NCBI GenBank assembly: GCA_017849585.1
Contig: JAFIGT010000019.1
Location: 80,238 to 144,237, forward strand
Reading direction: 5' to 3'
Length of the DNA: 64,000 nt
Source of the DNA: Verrucomicrobium sp.
Lineage (GTDB): Bacteria; Verrucomicrobiota; Verrucomicrobiia; Methylacidiphilales; UBA1321
Positions within the stretch are counted from its first letter, which is position 1. Every line of letters starts with the position of its first letter. The notes beneath the pieces were generated by a model that worked only from the letters and a program-made list of their open reading frames with translations, made no database searches and was not told the DNA's origin. This document shows, piece after piece, positions 36,918 through 47,010 of the stretch. A program made the position numbers and the translations under genes.

Positions 36918-39494
36918 CTATTTGGCAGCCGTCTCGGTTTTCGATTCCACTACTGCCAGGTCCTGATTGTACAGATTTTTGCCGTCGGATTTAACCAACT
37001 TGGCGGTAACAAAGATCATCAGATTGCGCTTCACCGATTTCTCGATTTTGCTCTGGAAGGCGCGCCCTACCAATGGCAGGTCCCCAAAGAATGGCACCTT
37101 GTCATTGACTACTTGACGATCCTCGCGAATTAAGCCACCGAGCACGACCGTCTGTCCATCCAGCACCTGAACTTTCGTGCTGATGTTACGAACGTTAAAT
37201 ACTGGTTGGTTGACAACCGATTCGGTCTGAACGGTGACACCATTGATCGAGGGATCAGCGAGGGATGTACGCGTAACGATCGCTTGACCGTAGTTGATAA
37301 ACCCTTCGAAATCGACGATTTCAGGTTGCAGTTCCAGATCGATACGCTGATCGGGATAGGTCGTGGGTGTTACTTCAAGAGTCACACCGATCGGCTTGAC
37401 CGTAAACTGGCGCGGAGTTGCTGGTAGCGCCAGCGTGACGGGGAAACCATCCACGGCGAACGGCGACGAATTCACCGTCGGACGCTCAAATTCGCTCGGA
37501 TAGCGCAACTCGCGAACAATTTCCACCTTCGCGCGAGTACGATTCTTTGCTGTCACTTTGGGTGCCGAGAGAAGGTCCACGCCCTTCATGTTATCGATGA
37601 GATTGATGACTACGCCCAAAGCTTGGTTGCCAATGACGCCGCCCACGCCAATGGTATTGTAATCGGTAGCACTCAGCGTGTTACCCGTTAGATAGTTTCG
37701 AGCCGCTCCAGCGCCTTGCGTAACGTTACTCGCCAAAACTGCATCGAGGCTATTCGGCGTCAGCGCCCCCGACGTACCGGCTGCGGCATTGGATGCATCG
37801 CCCAACATCGAAAAGCCTGACGTCTTGGCACTACCGTTGGTGGTAGCAACCGTCGTTAGCCCCGCCGAAGTCAACTGGCTATTTACCGAGTAGAAATAAT
37901 TAACCGTCAACGCCTTGAGTTGATCGTCAGTGAATTCCACGAGACGGGTTTCAATTTCCACCTGTGGGGTTTCAATATCCGCAGCACCAATCAGGGCCGC
38001 GATAATGTCAAGCTGGTCGGGCGTATTTTTGACAACCAAGCGACTCGATCCGGCAAGGAACGCCGCTGTCGCTCCGTCAGGGAATTGAATACCCTTGTCG
38101 ATGAGCTGCTTCTTAACGTCGATCTTAACCGTGTTCACCTTGGTGGTTTCGGTGCTGCCAGCGGGTTTCGCCGCCGCCTTCAAACCGCCTTCAAAGAAGC
38201 CGCCGGGAACCGCAAAGGTACGGGTTTGTAAAACCGAGGAGACCACATTTGGGGGGAGAAGCAAAACCGCGCGCTCTTCAACCTTCACCTGCAGATTGGT
38301 GATCGAGGAGATGAAGCGGAGCGCTTCGAGCATCGGCACATCCTGCAAATTGATTGTAACAGCCGGGACCTGAACCGGAGCTGGAGCGGGTGCTTCCTTT
38401 TCGCCGGGCTTGGTCGGAGCGGGCGCCGTAGGACTTTCCGTGATCAAGACGAAGTTGATACCGTCCTTGGTCGGATCGAGTTCGCGGCTCTTGGCCGTCA
38501 GAACCTGCACAACAGTCTGGATATCGGCCTGGTTAAAATTGAGAGAAGGAATGCGCATTTCCTGCAACTTGCGCGTCATGCGGGCAAGATTCGATTCGCC
38601 ACCTTCGGAGACCTGAGTCTGCGCACCTTTTTTGGCGTAATCCGCGGGAACGTCTTCACTCCAGAGCTTCGTGACTTGATACATCGCATTCTTGCGCGTC
38701 GTTTCACGCTGCTTTTCCGCTGTGCGCATGCGCGTACGATCCAACCGCTCGAGACGGCTACGCGCGGCTTTATTGAAACGATCCAAAGAGAGGATCTGCA
38801 TGTAGCGGTTTTCTGCCGCGTCGTATTGACCGGTATCATAGAGGCGGTCGCCTTCAAAAAAGAGCTTTTGAATCTGGGCAACCTTCTCGCGGAATTCCGG
38901 TGTCAGCGCGGGATTATTGACCGTACCAGCAACGTCGCGAGCCGCTTCGTCATAACTTGCCGACGCGCTTTTGGCATTCGCCAGTTTCGAGCGATAGTTG
39001 CTGTTGGAAGGCTGCAGATTAACCGCTTCTTGATAGCTCTTGATGGCTACATCGTACTTCTTGCCTTTCATGGCGGCATTGCCCTTTTGAACAAGGACTT
39101 CCGCCATGCCAGCCGCAGCTTTTTGATACGCAGGAGCCGTCGCGCCGGTCTGAGGGAGATTATCGAGAGCGTATTTGAAACGTTCGGCCGCGGCGTCCAG
39201 CTGACCAGCTTGGAGCAGCTTTTCACCATCCGTAATCGCCTGATTGGCGCTAAAGGAAAGCTCTTGGCGCTTGGTCATTTCGAATTGAGCCGCCTTGGCG
39301 GCGGGACTATCATCGGTCACCTCTGTCGTCGTAGTGGTGGTGGTAACCGTAGTGGTCGATGCCGGGGCATTGGTATCCACTTTCGGAGCCGCGGCCGCTT
39401 CGGGCGGCGTGGCTGTTTCTTGGGACGCGGCAATCATCACGAATGATTGCAACAGCAGTCCCACGCATAGGGTGAGCAGGGAAAGACGCTTCAT
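36918..39494 (-). CDS. type IV pilus secretin, Amuc_1098-like (first copy)
   Basis: An 858-residue outer-membrane secretin-like protein with signal peptide (LLLQSFVMIAASQE). An Ala/Thr-rich stretch with TTTVTTTTTTTEV follows at about 45-60. Then come TPR-like repeats (LDAAAERFKYALDNLP; KKYDVAIKSYQEAVNL), an STN-like domain (INLQDVPMLEALRFISSI), an N1-like domain (RLVVKNTPDQLDIIAALIG) and the secretin barrel with GGLIREDRQVVNDKVPFF and DLPLVGRAFQSK. It is the first of two tandem secretin genes and follows the Amuc_1099-like gene by 58 bp. It likely forms the main pilus or secretion pore. Confidence 0.87.
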   Translation of the reverse strand: MKRLSLLTLCVGLLLQSFVMIAASQETATPPEAAAAPKVDTNAPASTTTVTTTTTTTEVTDDSPAAKAAQFEMTKRQELSFSANQAITDGEKLLQAGQLDAAAERFKYALDNLPQTGATAPAYQKAAAGMAEVLVQKGNAAMKGKKYDVAIKSYQEAVNLQPSNSNYRSKLANAKSASASYDEAARDVAGTVNNPALTPEFREKVAQIQKLFFEGDRLYDTGQYDAAENRYMQILSLDRFNKAARSRLERLDRTRMRTAEKQRETTRKNAMYQVTKLWSEDVPADYAKKGAQTQVSEGGESNLARMTRKLQEMRIPSLNFNQADIQTVVQVLTAKSRELDPTKDGINFVLITESPTAPAPTKPGEKEAPAPAPVQVPAVTINLQDVPMLEALRFISSITNLQVKVEERAVLLLPPNVVSSVLQTRTFAVPGGFFEGGLKAAAKPAGSTETTKVNTVKIDVKKQLIDKGIQFPDGATAAFLAGSSRLVVKNTPDQLDIIAALIGAADIETPQVEIETRLVEFTDDQLKALTVNYFYSVNSQLTSAGLTTVATTNGSAKTSGFSMLGDASNAAAGTSGALTPNSLDAVLASNVTQGAGAARNYLTGNTLSATDYNTIGVGGVIGNQALGVVINLIDNMKGVDLLSAPKVTAKNRTRAKVEIVRELRYPSEFERPTVNSSPFAVDGFPVTLALPATPRQFTVKPIGVTLEVTPTTYPDQRIDLELQPEIVDFEGFINYGQAIVTRTSLADPSINGVTVQTESVVNQPVFNVRNISTKVQVLDGQTVVLGGLIREDRQVVNDKVPFFGDLPLVGRAFQSKIEKSVKRNLMIFVTAKLVKSDGKNLYNQDLAVVESKTETAAK

Positions 39495-39552
39495 GCTTAG
39501 GTTCCTTTTATTGAAATATTAGTAAAAAGTCAAATAGCTTAGTGTATTAACG

Positions 39553-40560
39553 TTACTTAGTCTCTTTTCGGTCCGCCGATGAAGGAACCTCGGATAGATC
39601 CTGGCTCGTTACTTTCGGCACATCTTTTTCTTGTTTCGTCGCCACGTTACGTAGCCGGGCTCCGTTAGCATCCGCTCGCAAAAGCAGGTATTTGATACCG
39701 GGCTCTTCAGGAATTTCGAATTCCTTACCCCGTTGAACCACGATTTCCCGATCGGTCTTACCGGGCAACATCATAACGAAACGAGCAGTGGATTCGGGTG
39801 AATCGATGGTTTTGTTCAAAACCAAATCAATCGAAAAACCGATATCGGGCTTTTCAATCGTCAGCGTCGATTCATCGACGTCTTCTTCGATCTTGGTCTT
39901 ATCATTGACGCGCTTGAAGGCATTCTGCTTGAACTTTGTGACCACATAGCCCTCGAGCTGGTCACCAATCTTGACGAGGCGGGAAGGCCGCACCTTCACA
40001 TCGAGTAGATTGATCTGGAAAACCTTCACGCCGTCGAGGTCGTTATACGACTGGAACTTGAGCCGGAAGGGAATGAGATCAAATGCCTTGAGGCGCAGTT
40101 GATCAAAGAATGGAGGATGGCTGGCGGGATCGCGGGGATCGGTCTTCGTCGCATATTCGGCCTTGTTGCTGAAGCCGTCCCGATCAGGGTCGTCGAGACC
40201 TACCGTTGCGCTCTTGATATTCAGATTATTCTCGATGAGCCACTGCAGCGGAATCGTATCAATGACCGTGCCCGTATCGGCAGGAATAATCTTTTCGTCC
40301 TTGCGATCATAGAGATAGGAGTCCGAAATGAAGAGTAGGCTATCATGGGAGCCCCACGTCGCAGGCTTGGTCCAACCTAGCGTGAAGTTTTCCAGGATTT
40401 TTTCGTCAACCTTGTTCACTTTGGAACCTGAGCGGATTTCCGTATTTCCGGAACTGCCGATATCGGCTTTGGCCGGAAAGAAGAGCGCCAATGCCACCGC
40501 TCCTGCGGCTAAAAGCAGCAGGCTGACGGCCAAAACAATTTTTTCCCACGACTTGTCCAC
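39553..40560 (-). CDS. Amuc_1099-like pilus system protein
   Basis: A 335-residue protein with one N-terminal membrane helix (IVLAVSLLLLAAGAVALALF) and a periplasmic part. It carries a thrombospondin type-3-like calcium-binding segment, DPDRDGFSNKAEYATKTDPR. The GTG at 40560 is chosen as start: it lies 2 bp after the stop of the Amuc_1100-like gene, with AGCGAAGAGG-type ribosome binding sequence ahead of it. An upstream ATG (40635) would overlap the previous gene by 73 bp. Its place between the PilO-like gene and the secretin fits the slot of PilP in classical pilMNOPQ operons. Confidence 0.75.
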   Translation of the reverse strand: MDKSWEKIVLAVSLLLLAAGAVALALFFPAKADIGSSGNTEIRSGSKVNKVDEKILENFTLGWTKPATWGSHDSLLFISDSYLYDRKDEKIIPADTGTVIDTIPLQWLIENNLNIKSATVGLDDPDRDGFSNKAEYATKTDPRDPASHPPFFDQLRLKAFDLIPFRLKFQSYNDLDGVKVFQINLLDVKVRPSRLVKIGDQLEGYVVTKFKQNAFKRVNDKTKIEEDVDESTLTIEKPDIGFSIDLVLNKTIDSPESTARFVMMLPGKTDREIVVQRGKEFEIPEEPGIKYLLLRADANGARLRNVATKQEKDVPKVTSQDLSEVPSSADRKETK

Positions 40561-40562
40561 AG

Positions 40563-41513
40563 TTACCTCTTCGCTCCTTGGGCGGGTTTGGCGGTAGCCG
40601 CTGCCGCAGCCTCGGCCCCTTGGGTTCCCAACCATTCGATCATATCTACACGCATGAGAACGGTGAGCTGTTCTCCACCGAAGATGAAGTCACGGCCCGC
40701 TTTTTCATTGGAGCCTTTGCCGAGATCGCCCACTTTGGGGGATTCGATTTTGGAGTTGGTTACTTGAATTGATCGTACGACAAAGAGAACCGGCGTTTTA
40801 AGCAGGGAATTCAGGTACGCGCGCAAGCCGGTGGTCGTGCCGACAAATTCCACCTCAAAGGGATAAATCCGATACAGCTTGCCTGAACCAAGCTGACTCG
40901 ATCCGCGCAGCGCTTCATTCCCCTCGCCGCCGCCCGAGTTTTGGGAGCCAGAGGCGTCTTCGTCAAAGGTCCGGCGAATGGAACGCAGGGCGACAACAGA
41001 TCCGCCATCGCCAGATTCGAACAGCTTGGTGGCTAACTGCTCAACGCCGTAGAGTTGTTTGCCGAGGGTCAACGTAGCTTGTTCACTGGGATTTGTTTTC
41101 TGATAGCGCGAAAACCCGAAATAATAGTCCGCAGGTAGTGCCACGCGACGAGCCTTGGCCAGAGCCGTCAAGCGTTGCACGGTCTGGTCGAGATCGCTGT
41201 TTTTCCAGGTGACGGCGTTTTGCGCCTGAATCTGCCCCAGTTTGTTCTCCGGCGATTTCAGAATCTGTTCTTCAATCGGTTTGATCGCGGCTTGCAGGGA
41301 CTTGATATTGCCCTCGAGCGTTTTGATATTGGCTTCGCTCGGGAGGTAGCGTTGCTTGACTAGCTTTTGCAGTTCGCCGTTGGCGTTGGCGAGGTCAGCT
41401 TTGGCCGTTTCAACCAAGCCGCTGGTGTAGACATAGCCACCAATGCCCGCTCCGGTCACCACCACAAAGGCGGCGATCATGCCGATTTCGAATTTGGAAA
41501 GTTTGAAGGCCAT
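40563..41513 (-). CDS. Amuc_1100-like (PilO-like) pilus alignment protein
   Basis: A 316-residue protein, the same size as Akkermansia Amuc_1100 (317 residues), the outer-layer protein known for its immunomodulatory effect. It has one N-terminal helix (FEIGMIAAFVVVTGAGIGGYV), a coiled coil (about 33-85, LVETAKADLANANGELQKLV), and a C-terminal ferredoxin-like domain (YRIYPFEVEFVGTTTGLRAYLN) like PilO. The operon order (PilM-N, this, 1099-like, secretin) matches the Akkermansia locus. A role in linking the inner-membrane platform to the outer-membrane secretin is inferred. Confidence 0.82.
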   Translation of the reverse strand: MAFKLSKFEIGMIAAFVVVTGAGIGGYVYTSGLVETAKADLANANGELQKLVKQRYLPSEANIKTLEGNIKSLQAAIKPIEEQILKSPENKLGQIQAQNAVTWKNSDLDQTVQRLTALAKARRVALPADYYFGFSRYQKTNPSEQATLTLGKQLYGVEQLATKLFESGDGGSVVALRSIRRTFDEDASGSQNSGGGEGNEALRGSSQLGSGKLYRIYPFEVEFVGTTTGLRAYLNSLLKTPVLFVVRSIQVTNSKIESPKVGDLGKGSNEKAGRDFIFGGEQLTVLMRVDMIEWLGTQGAEAAAAATAKPAQGAKR

Positions 41514-41525
41514 CGGGGTATGGGG

Positions 41526-43277
41526 TTACGGCGTGAGATCGATAGGTTTCTTCAGTTTCAGACTCAACTGGAAATCCAGCGCGAGGTGATCGTTATCCGG
41601 CAACGCCGTCGTGATGATCACCTCACTGATGCGGGCGGGATTGATATCAAAATACGATGACTTGGAAAGATTCGTCACAAACTTATTGATGACTTCTGGA
41701 TTCAATCGTTGCGTCTGGGCGTGAGCATGGAAAAGGCCGCGCACCATCAATTGATTGACCTGAGGTCCGGCGGGTGCCTGCCCCGGCTTCGCGCCGGGCT
41801 GAGGTTGCGCTGACTTGGCAGCTTCGGCTGAGTCGAGCGAGTTGCCGTTCCATGTCGGCTTGAGCGAGGTGACCCATACACCTTCCGGAATCGCCTGATT
41901 CAAGTCATCCAAAATACCGAGCCAAGCGTTGCGCTGGGCTTGCAGCTTGTTCGCCGCGTCAAATTCCACTTGCAGTTTGTCCGCATCGGACGCCTGCTTC
42001 CGAATTTTGCCTTCGAAATTTTTGAGGCGGGTGATGTTTTCGTGCACCTCTTGGGCAATGGAGTTGGCCATCGCCTGTTGCTGCCAATTCCACAAGGCCA
42101 CCAGCACGAAAAGCGCAGCCCAAGCCGCCAAGGCACCGATCAAATACGGTTGAGTACGTTGGCGCGCTTGCACCGACTTGAGAGCGGGCGGGATGAGACT
42201 GATTTCCACCGGGCAGGAGCCGGTCTCGCGCAGAGCCAGCCCCACAAGCTCACCCATGAAGCAGCTTTGGTTGCCGAGTTGTTCGCGATCAATCCCAGGA
42301 GCGAGATTGACGTTGCGCAGAGGATTAAGGAATTCGACCGGCAGGTTGAGCTTTTCCCCGATGAAGACATCGATATAGGGAATCTGACTGCTGCCGCCCG
42401 TAAGCACCACGCGCTTCGGGGCCGAGCCGCCTTGATGGGTACGGTAGAAACTGATGGAGCGGTTGATTTCGTTGTGCAGACGCGTCATCGTACTGCGAAT
42501 CAGCTTGGAGATGCGCGCCGCGTCGCGGTCATCCGGATCGGCATAGGCACCACCGAGACTGACAAACCCCTTCCCCTTCTTGAGCGTTTCCGCCGCGATG
42601 AAGGGCTCCTGCATTTCATTGCAGATGTTCTGCGAGATAAGATTGCCCGCGATCGGAATGCCGCGCGTGTAAAGATTGTTGCCCTCGATGAAGAGAAGAT
42701 TGGTCGTGCGAGCGCCAAGATCGATAACGAGCGTGCATTGATCGCTGGTCTCGTAGTTGTAACGATAGGCGTTGTAAAGAGCGAGGGGCGCGATATCGAT
42801 CAGATTGGTATTCAATCCCGCCGCTTCCGCGGAGCGATGCTCTCCTTCTAACAGATCGGCCTTCATCGCAACGATAATCGCCTCGTTCTCGGCACTGCCA
42901 CCGCGACCGGGCATCATCTGATAATCCCAAACCACTTCATTGATCGGGAACGGCACATTCTGCTGCGCCTCAAAACCAATCATCTGCTCCACCTGTATCG
43001 CATCGACAGGCGGCAGCTTCACAAAACGCATGAAAACGGATTGCCCCGAGACAGCGAGGACAGTATTACCCGGCTTGATGCCCGTGCGCTTCAGGATATC
43101 GGAGACCGTCTGGATAATGAAGGGAGAGCGATCTTCTTCCTTGTTCGGGTCAAGCCCCAACTCCTGCACGCCGTAACGATTCAGCGTCAGCACCCCGTTT
43201 GAGGTGATGAGGAATTCCCCCACCTTGACGGTGCAGGTCCCGACATCCAACGAAATCACACGAGCAGATCCGGCCAT
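41526..43277 (-). CDS. pilM: PilM-PilN fusion protein, Amuc_1101-like
   Basis: A 583-residue protein, longer than PilM alone (about 350). Residues 1-350 are an actin-like PilM domain: ISLDVGTCTVKVGEF, a central CTLVIDLGARTTNLLFIEG phosphate-binding motif and VVLTGGSSQIPYIDVFI. After a membrane helix (YLIGALAAWAALFVLVALW, about 379-397) comes a coiled coil and a PilN-like domain (LDDLNQAIPEGVWVTSLKP). So it appears to join PilM and PilN in one chain, which would tether the ATPase-like ring directly to the membrane. It is the second gene of the operon. Confidence 0.88.
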   Translation of the reverse strand: MAGSARVISLDVGTCTVKVGEFLITSNGVLTLNRYGVQELGLDPNKEEDRSPFIIQTVSDILKRTGIKPGNTVLAVSGQSVFMRFVKLPPVDAIQVEQMIGFEAQQNVPFPINEVVWDYQMMPGRGGSAENEAIIVAMKADLLEGEHRSAEAAGLNTNLIDIAPLALYNAYRYNYETSDQCTLVIDLGARTTNLLFIEGNNLYTRGIPIAGNLISQNICNEMQEPFIAAETLKKGKGFVSLGGAYADPDDRDAARISKLIRSTMTRLHNEINRSISFYRTHQGGSAPKRVVLTGGSSQIPYIDVFIGEKLNLPVEFLNPLRNVNLAPGIDREQLGNQSCFMGELVGLALRETGSCPVEISLIPPALKSVQARQRTQPYLIGALAAWAALFVLVALWNWQQQAMANSIAQEVHENITRLKNFEGKIRKQASDADKLQVEFDAANKLQAQRNAWLGILDDLNQAIPEGVWVTSLKPTWNGNSLDSAEAAKSAQPQPGAKPGQAPAGPQVNQLMVRGLFHAHAQTQRLNPEVINKFVTNLSKSSYFDINPARISEVIITTALPDNDHLALDFQLSLKLKKPIDLTP

Positions 43278-43308
43278 GGTTGAGTCTCTGTTTTCAGCTT
43301 TGCTTGCG

Positions 43309-43944
43309 TTACTGCTTCGGTTTAATGACCGGATAGCGATCCGTATCGTTTAGAATGAAGGGAGTCTGATTCTTTGTCAGCACAATCCCGGAAATGATTT
43401 TATAGTCCGAACGGGCAAACCAGTTTTCTTCGTCCTTCTTCTTGTCCTTGGAATCAACCACCTGCCCACCCACCACGGCTTGAACGTTGATATTGCACTG
43501 ACTCAAAAAACGATCGAGATGGTAAGCGGCGACGGCGTCGGGAGAAATATAGAAAGAACCGTACCCCTTGCCGACTGGAACAAGCATGTACGTTACTTCC
43601 GCCGTTAGAATCGCCACCGGCGCATTGCGAAAATCTCCTTCACCCGCGCGCGCTTCGACACTGATCTTGAACGTGACATCATCGAGAAAATTCACTTTTT
43701 CCTTGGAATTCGGATCCGGAAAAACTTCGTAGGAAAAATCGATCAGCACCCACTTATCGCGCCCTGTCCCAGCGGAGCCTCGCGAACGCCCCAGTTTGTC
43801 GGGCGTCATTGTATCCGTTTCGATTTTATCGATCAGAATCCGCTTCTCTTCCGACGCCGCGAGCACATGAGAAAATTCACTTCCGAGCACTAGAAATAGT
43901 AGAAGAATTAATGATGACGCAACTCGGATTGAAGAATTAGTCAT
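43309..43944 (-). CDS. Amuc_1102-like pilus system protein
   Basis: A 211-residue secreted protein with a signal peptide (about residues 1-30, SSLILLLFLVLGSEFSHVLA). The mature part is beta-rich (KWVLIDFSYEVFPDP, VAILTAEVTYMLVPVG) and fits an immunoglobulin-like fold reported for Amuc_1102. It is the first gene of the pilus operon, 31 bp before the PilM-PilN gene. No catalytic residues are evident. The assignment rests on size, signal peptide and operon position. Confidence 0.7.
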   Translation of the reverse strand: MTNSSIRVASSLILLLFLVLGSEFSHVLAASEEKRILIDKIETDTMTPDKLGRSRGSAGTGRDKWVLIDFSYEVFPDPNSKEKVNFLDDVTFKISVEARAGEGDFRNAPVAILTAEVTYMLVPVGKGYGSFYISPDAVAAYHLDRFLSQCNINVQAVVGGQVVDSKDKKKDEENWFARSDYKIISGIVLTKNQTPFILNDTDRYPVIKPKQ

Positions 43945-44155
43945 GGCGGTTACGTTAGCGGCTTAAAGATTGACGGTCAAACTATTTACACAAGATTACG
44001 TACAATGTATAAGTTTCCTTTTTCGCTTATTTTCGAGCAATTGACAATCAGAATTGTTGCTTGAAAGCAAAAAATCTCGATGGCCGATGACTTTTTACCG
44101 CAACTTATGTCTCCTTGCGTCGTTATTATAGGTTGCAATTGCTATTCTTAAAACA

Positions 44156-44187
44156 AAATCCGGAAGGAGATCTCCCCTTCCGGATTT
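44156..44187 (-). terminator. rho-independent terminator of ahcY
   Basis: Arms AAATCCGGAAGG and CCTTCCGGATTT form a 12-bp stem with an 8-nt loop. On the minus strand the hairpin is followed by a T-rich run (TTTTGTTTT). It lies 38 bp after the ahcY stop. Confidence 0.85.
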
Positions 44188-44225
44188 CACGGACCATCAT
44201 TTGAACTTTTTTGGTCTGGCTATTG

Positions 44226-45554
44226 TTAGTAGCGGTAATGATCGGGCTTGTATGGACCTTCCACCGGCACGCCGAGGTATTCGGCTTGCTTCGGGGTCAA
44301 CTTGGTGAGACGAGCTCCGAGCTTGTCGAGGTGCAGGCGGGCGACCTTTTCGTCGAGAATCTTGGGGAGAACATAGAGTTCGCCCTTCTTGTACTTGCCG
44401 GTAGCGCGATTCTGCCAGAGTTCGATCTGCGCAACCACCTGGTTGGTGAAGGAGGCGCTCATGACGAAGCTCGGGTGGCCGGTGGCGCAGCCGAGATTCA
44501 CAAGACGTCCTTCCGCCAGCACGGTGATGACCTTGCCATTGGGCCAGACGAACTGATCGACGAGCGGCTTGACCTGAATGCGCTTGAGCGATTTGTCGTT
44601 GAAGAGCGAGCCGACTTGTACTTCGGAGTCAAAGTGACCGATGTTGCAGACGATGGCCTGCGTCTTCATCGCGTCCATGTGTTCACGAGTGATGACGTCG
44701 ATATTGCCGGTCGTGGTGACAAAGATTTCGCCAATCTTGGCAGCTTCGTCCATCGGAACCACTTGGAAGCCTTCCATCGCGGCCTGGAGGGCATTGATGG
44801 GATCGATTTCCGTAACGATGACGCGGGCGCCGAGGCCCTTGGCGGCTTGTACGCAGCCCTTGCCGACGTCGCCATAACCGCAGACCACTACAACCTTGCC
44901 CGCGACCATGACGTCAGTGGCACGCTTGACGGCGTCGAGGAATGATTCGCGACAGCCGTAGAGATTGTCGAACTTGCTCTTGGTGCAGGAGTCGTTGACG
45001 TTGAAGGCGGGCACGAGGAGCGTACCATTCTTCACGCGTTGGGCGAGACGATGCACGCCTGTGGTGGTTTCTTCGGAGAGACCGTAGATGCCCTTGAGCA
45101 ACTCAGGATTCTTGTCGTGGACGAGGTTGGTGAGATCGCCACCGTCGTCGAGAATCATGTTCAGCGCGGAACCATCCGGCCAGAACAAGGTCTGCTCCAT
45201 ACACCAGTCGAACTCTTCGGCGGTTTCGCCCTTCCAAGCGAAGACCGGCACGCCACGGGCAGCCACTGCGGCGGCAGCGTGGTCCTGGGTGGAGAAAATG
45301 TTGCAGGAACTCCAGCGCACTTCCGCGCCGAGATCGACGAGCGTCTCGATAAGCACGGCGGTCTGAATCGTCATGTGCAGGCTGCCGGCGATTTTAGCAC
45401 CCTTGAGCGGGCTTTTGCCCTTGTATTCGGCACGCAGGGCCATCAGGCCGGGCATTTCGAATTCCGCAATGTTGATTTCTTTGCGGCCATAATCAGCCTG
45501 GGTGATGTCAGCGACTTTATAGTCCTGAGCTTTGGCAGGAGCGGCGGTGGTCAT
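44226..45554 (-). CDS. ahcY: adenosylhomocysteinase
   Basis: A 442-residue enzyme that hydrolyses S-adenosylhomocysteine to adenosine and homocysteine with bound NAD. Visible family motifs are [16 protein letters not shown], the [15 protein letters not shown] active-site region, [18 protein letters not shown], and the NAD-binding loop [17 protein letters not shown]. The C-terminus KPDHYRY is typical. It is 97 bp downstream of metK, so both probably form one operon of the methyl cycle, ended by a strong terminator. Confidence 0.96.
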   Translation of the reverse strand: MTTAAPAKAQDYKVADITQADYGRKEINIAEFEMPGLMALRAEYKGKSPLKGAKIAGSLHMTIQTAVLIETLVDLGAEVRWSSCNIFSTQDHAAAAVAARGVPVFAWKGETAEEFDWCMEQTLFWPDGSALNMILDDGGDLTNLVHDKNPELLKGIYGLSEETTTGVHRLAQRVKNGTLLVPAFNVNDSCTKSKFDNLYGCRESFLDAVKRATDVMVAGKVVVVCGYGDVGKGCVQAAKGLGARVIVTEIDPINALQAAMEGFQVVPMDEAAKIGEIFVTTTGNIDVITREHMDAMKTQAIVCNIGHFDSEVQVGSLFNDKSLKRIQVKPLVDQFVWPNGKVITVLAEGRLVNLGCATGHPSFVMSASFTNQVVAQIELWQNRATGKYKKGELYVLPKILDEKVARLHLDKLGARLTKLTPKQAEYLGVPVEGPYKPDHYRY

Positions 45555-45612
45555 TGGTAGGATTCCTTTGGTAGGGTTCGATTCGGAAAGTGAGAGCTAT
45601 CGGGGTCGGGCG

Positions 45613-45639
45613 GCCGGGCGGGAGTACATCCCACCCGGC
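45613..45639 (-). promoter_or_regulatory. GC-rich hairpin between metK and ahcY
   Basis: On the minus strand arms GCCGGGTGGGA and TCCCGCCCGGC pair over 11 bp (one T-G wobble) around a 5-nt loop, in the 96-bp gap between the two genes. No T-run follows, so it may stabilise or partly attenuate the mRNA. It does not match a SAM or SAH riboswitch consensus that I recognise. Confidence 0.4.
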
Positions 45640-45650
45640 GCATCCCTGAA

Positions 45651-46832
<1,182 letters not shown>

Positions 46833-46884
46833 GATTCGAAAATGGTAATTCAAGGTATCGGCTTTGCAACAAAAATATTGACCC

Positions 46885-46900
46885 ATCTTGATATGTAGAT
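46885..46900. promoter_or_regulatory. candidate regulator dyad in the metK / ArsR-fusion intergenic region
   Basis: The sequence ATCTTGATATGTAGAT has an imperfect dyad: ATCTnnATATnnAGAT. It lies 53-68 bp upstream of metK and 111-126 bp before the divergent ArsR-fusion gene, where an ArsR-type repressor could act. This is inference from symmetry and position only. Confidence 0.35.
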
Positions 46901-46925
46901 ATTTTCATTTGCAATCCAGTACGAC

Positions 46926-47004
46926 GTACTAGGTTCTAGGTACTAAGTAGGGAACACCTGCTTCCCCACCTTTTACCTCGTACTTAGAACTGAGTACCTA
47001 GTAC
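46926..47004. repeat. imperfect inverted repeat of GTAC/CTAG units
   Basis: The arms 46926-46949 (begins GTACTAGGTTCTAGG) and 46980-47004 (ends ACCTAGTAC) are imperfect inverse copies, made of GTACTAGGT / ACTTAGAAC-like units, around a 30-bp centre. The right arm ends 6 bp before the ATG of the ArsR-fusion gene. Could be an operator, an attenuator or a mobile repeat. Confidence 0.55.
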
Positions 47005-47010
47005 TTACTT

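Noticed and set aside
45555..45650. SAM or SAH riboswitch in the metK-ahcY gap
   Set aside because: Only a simple GC hairpin is present; I see none of the conserved core elements, and a DNA-binding regulator is encoded next door.
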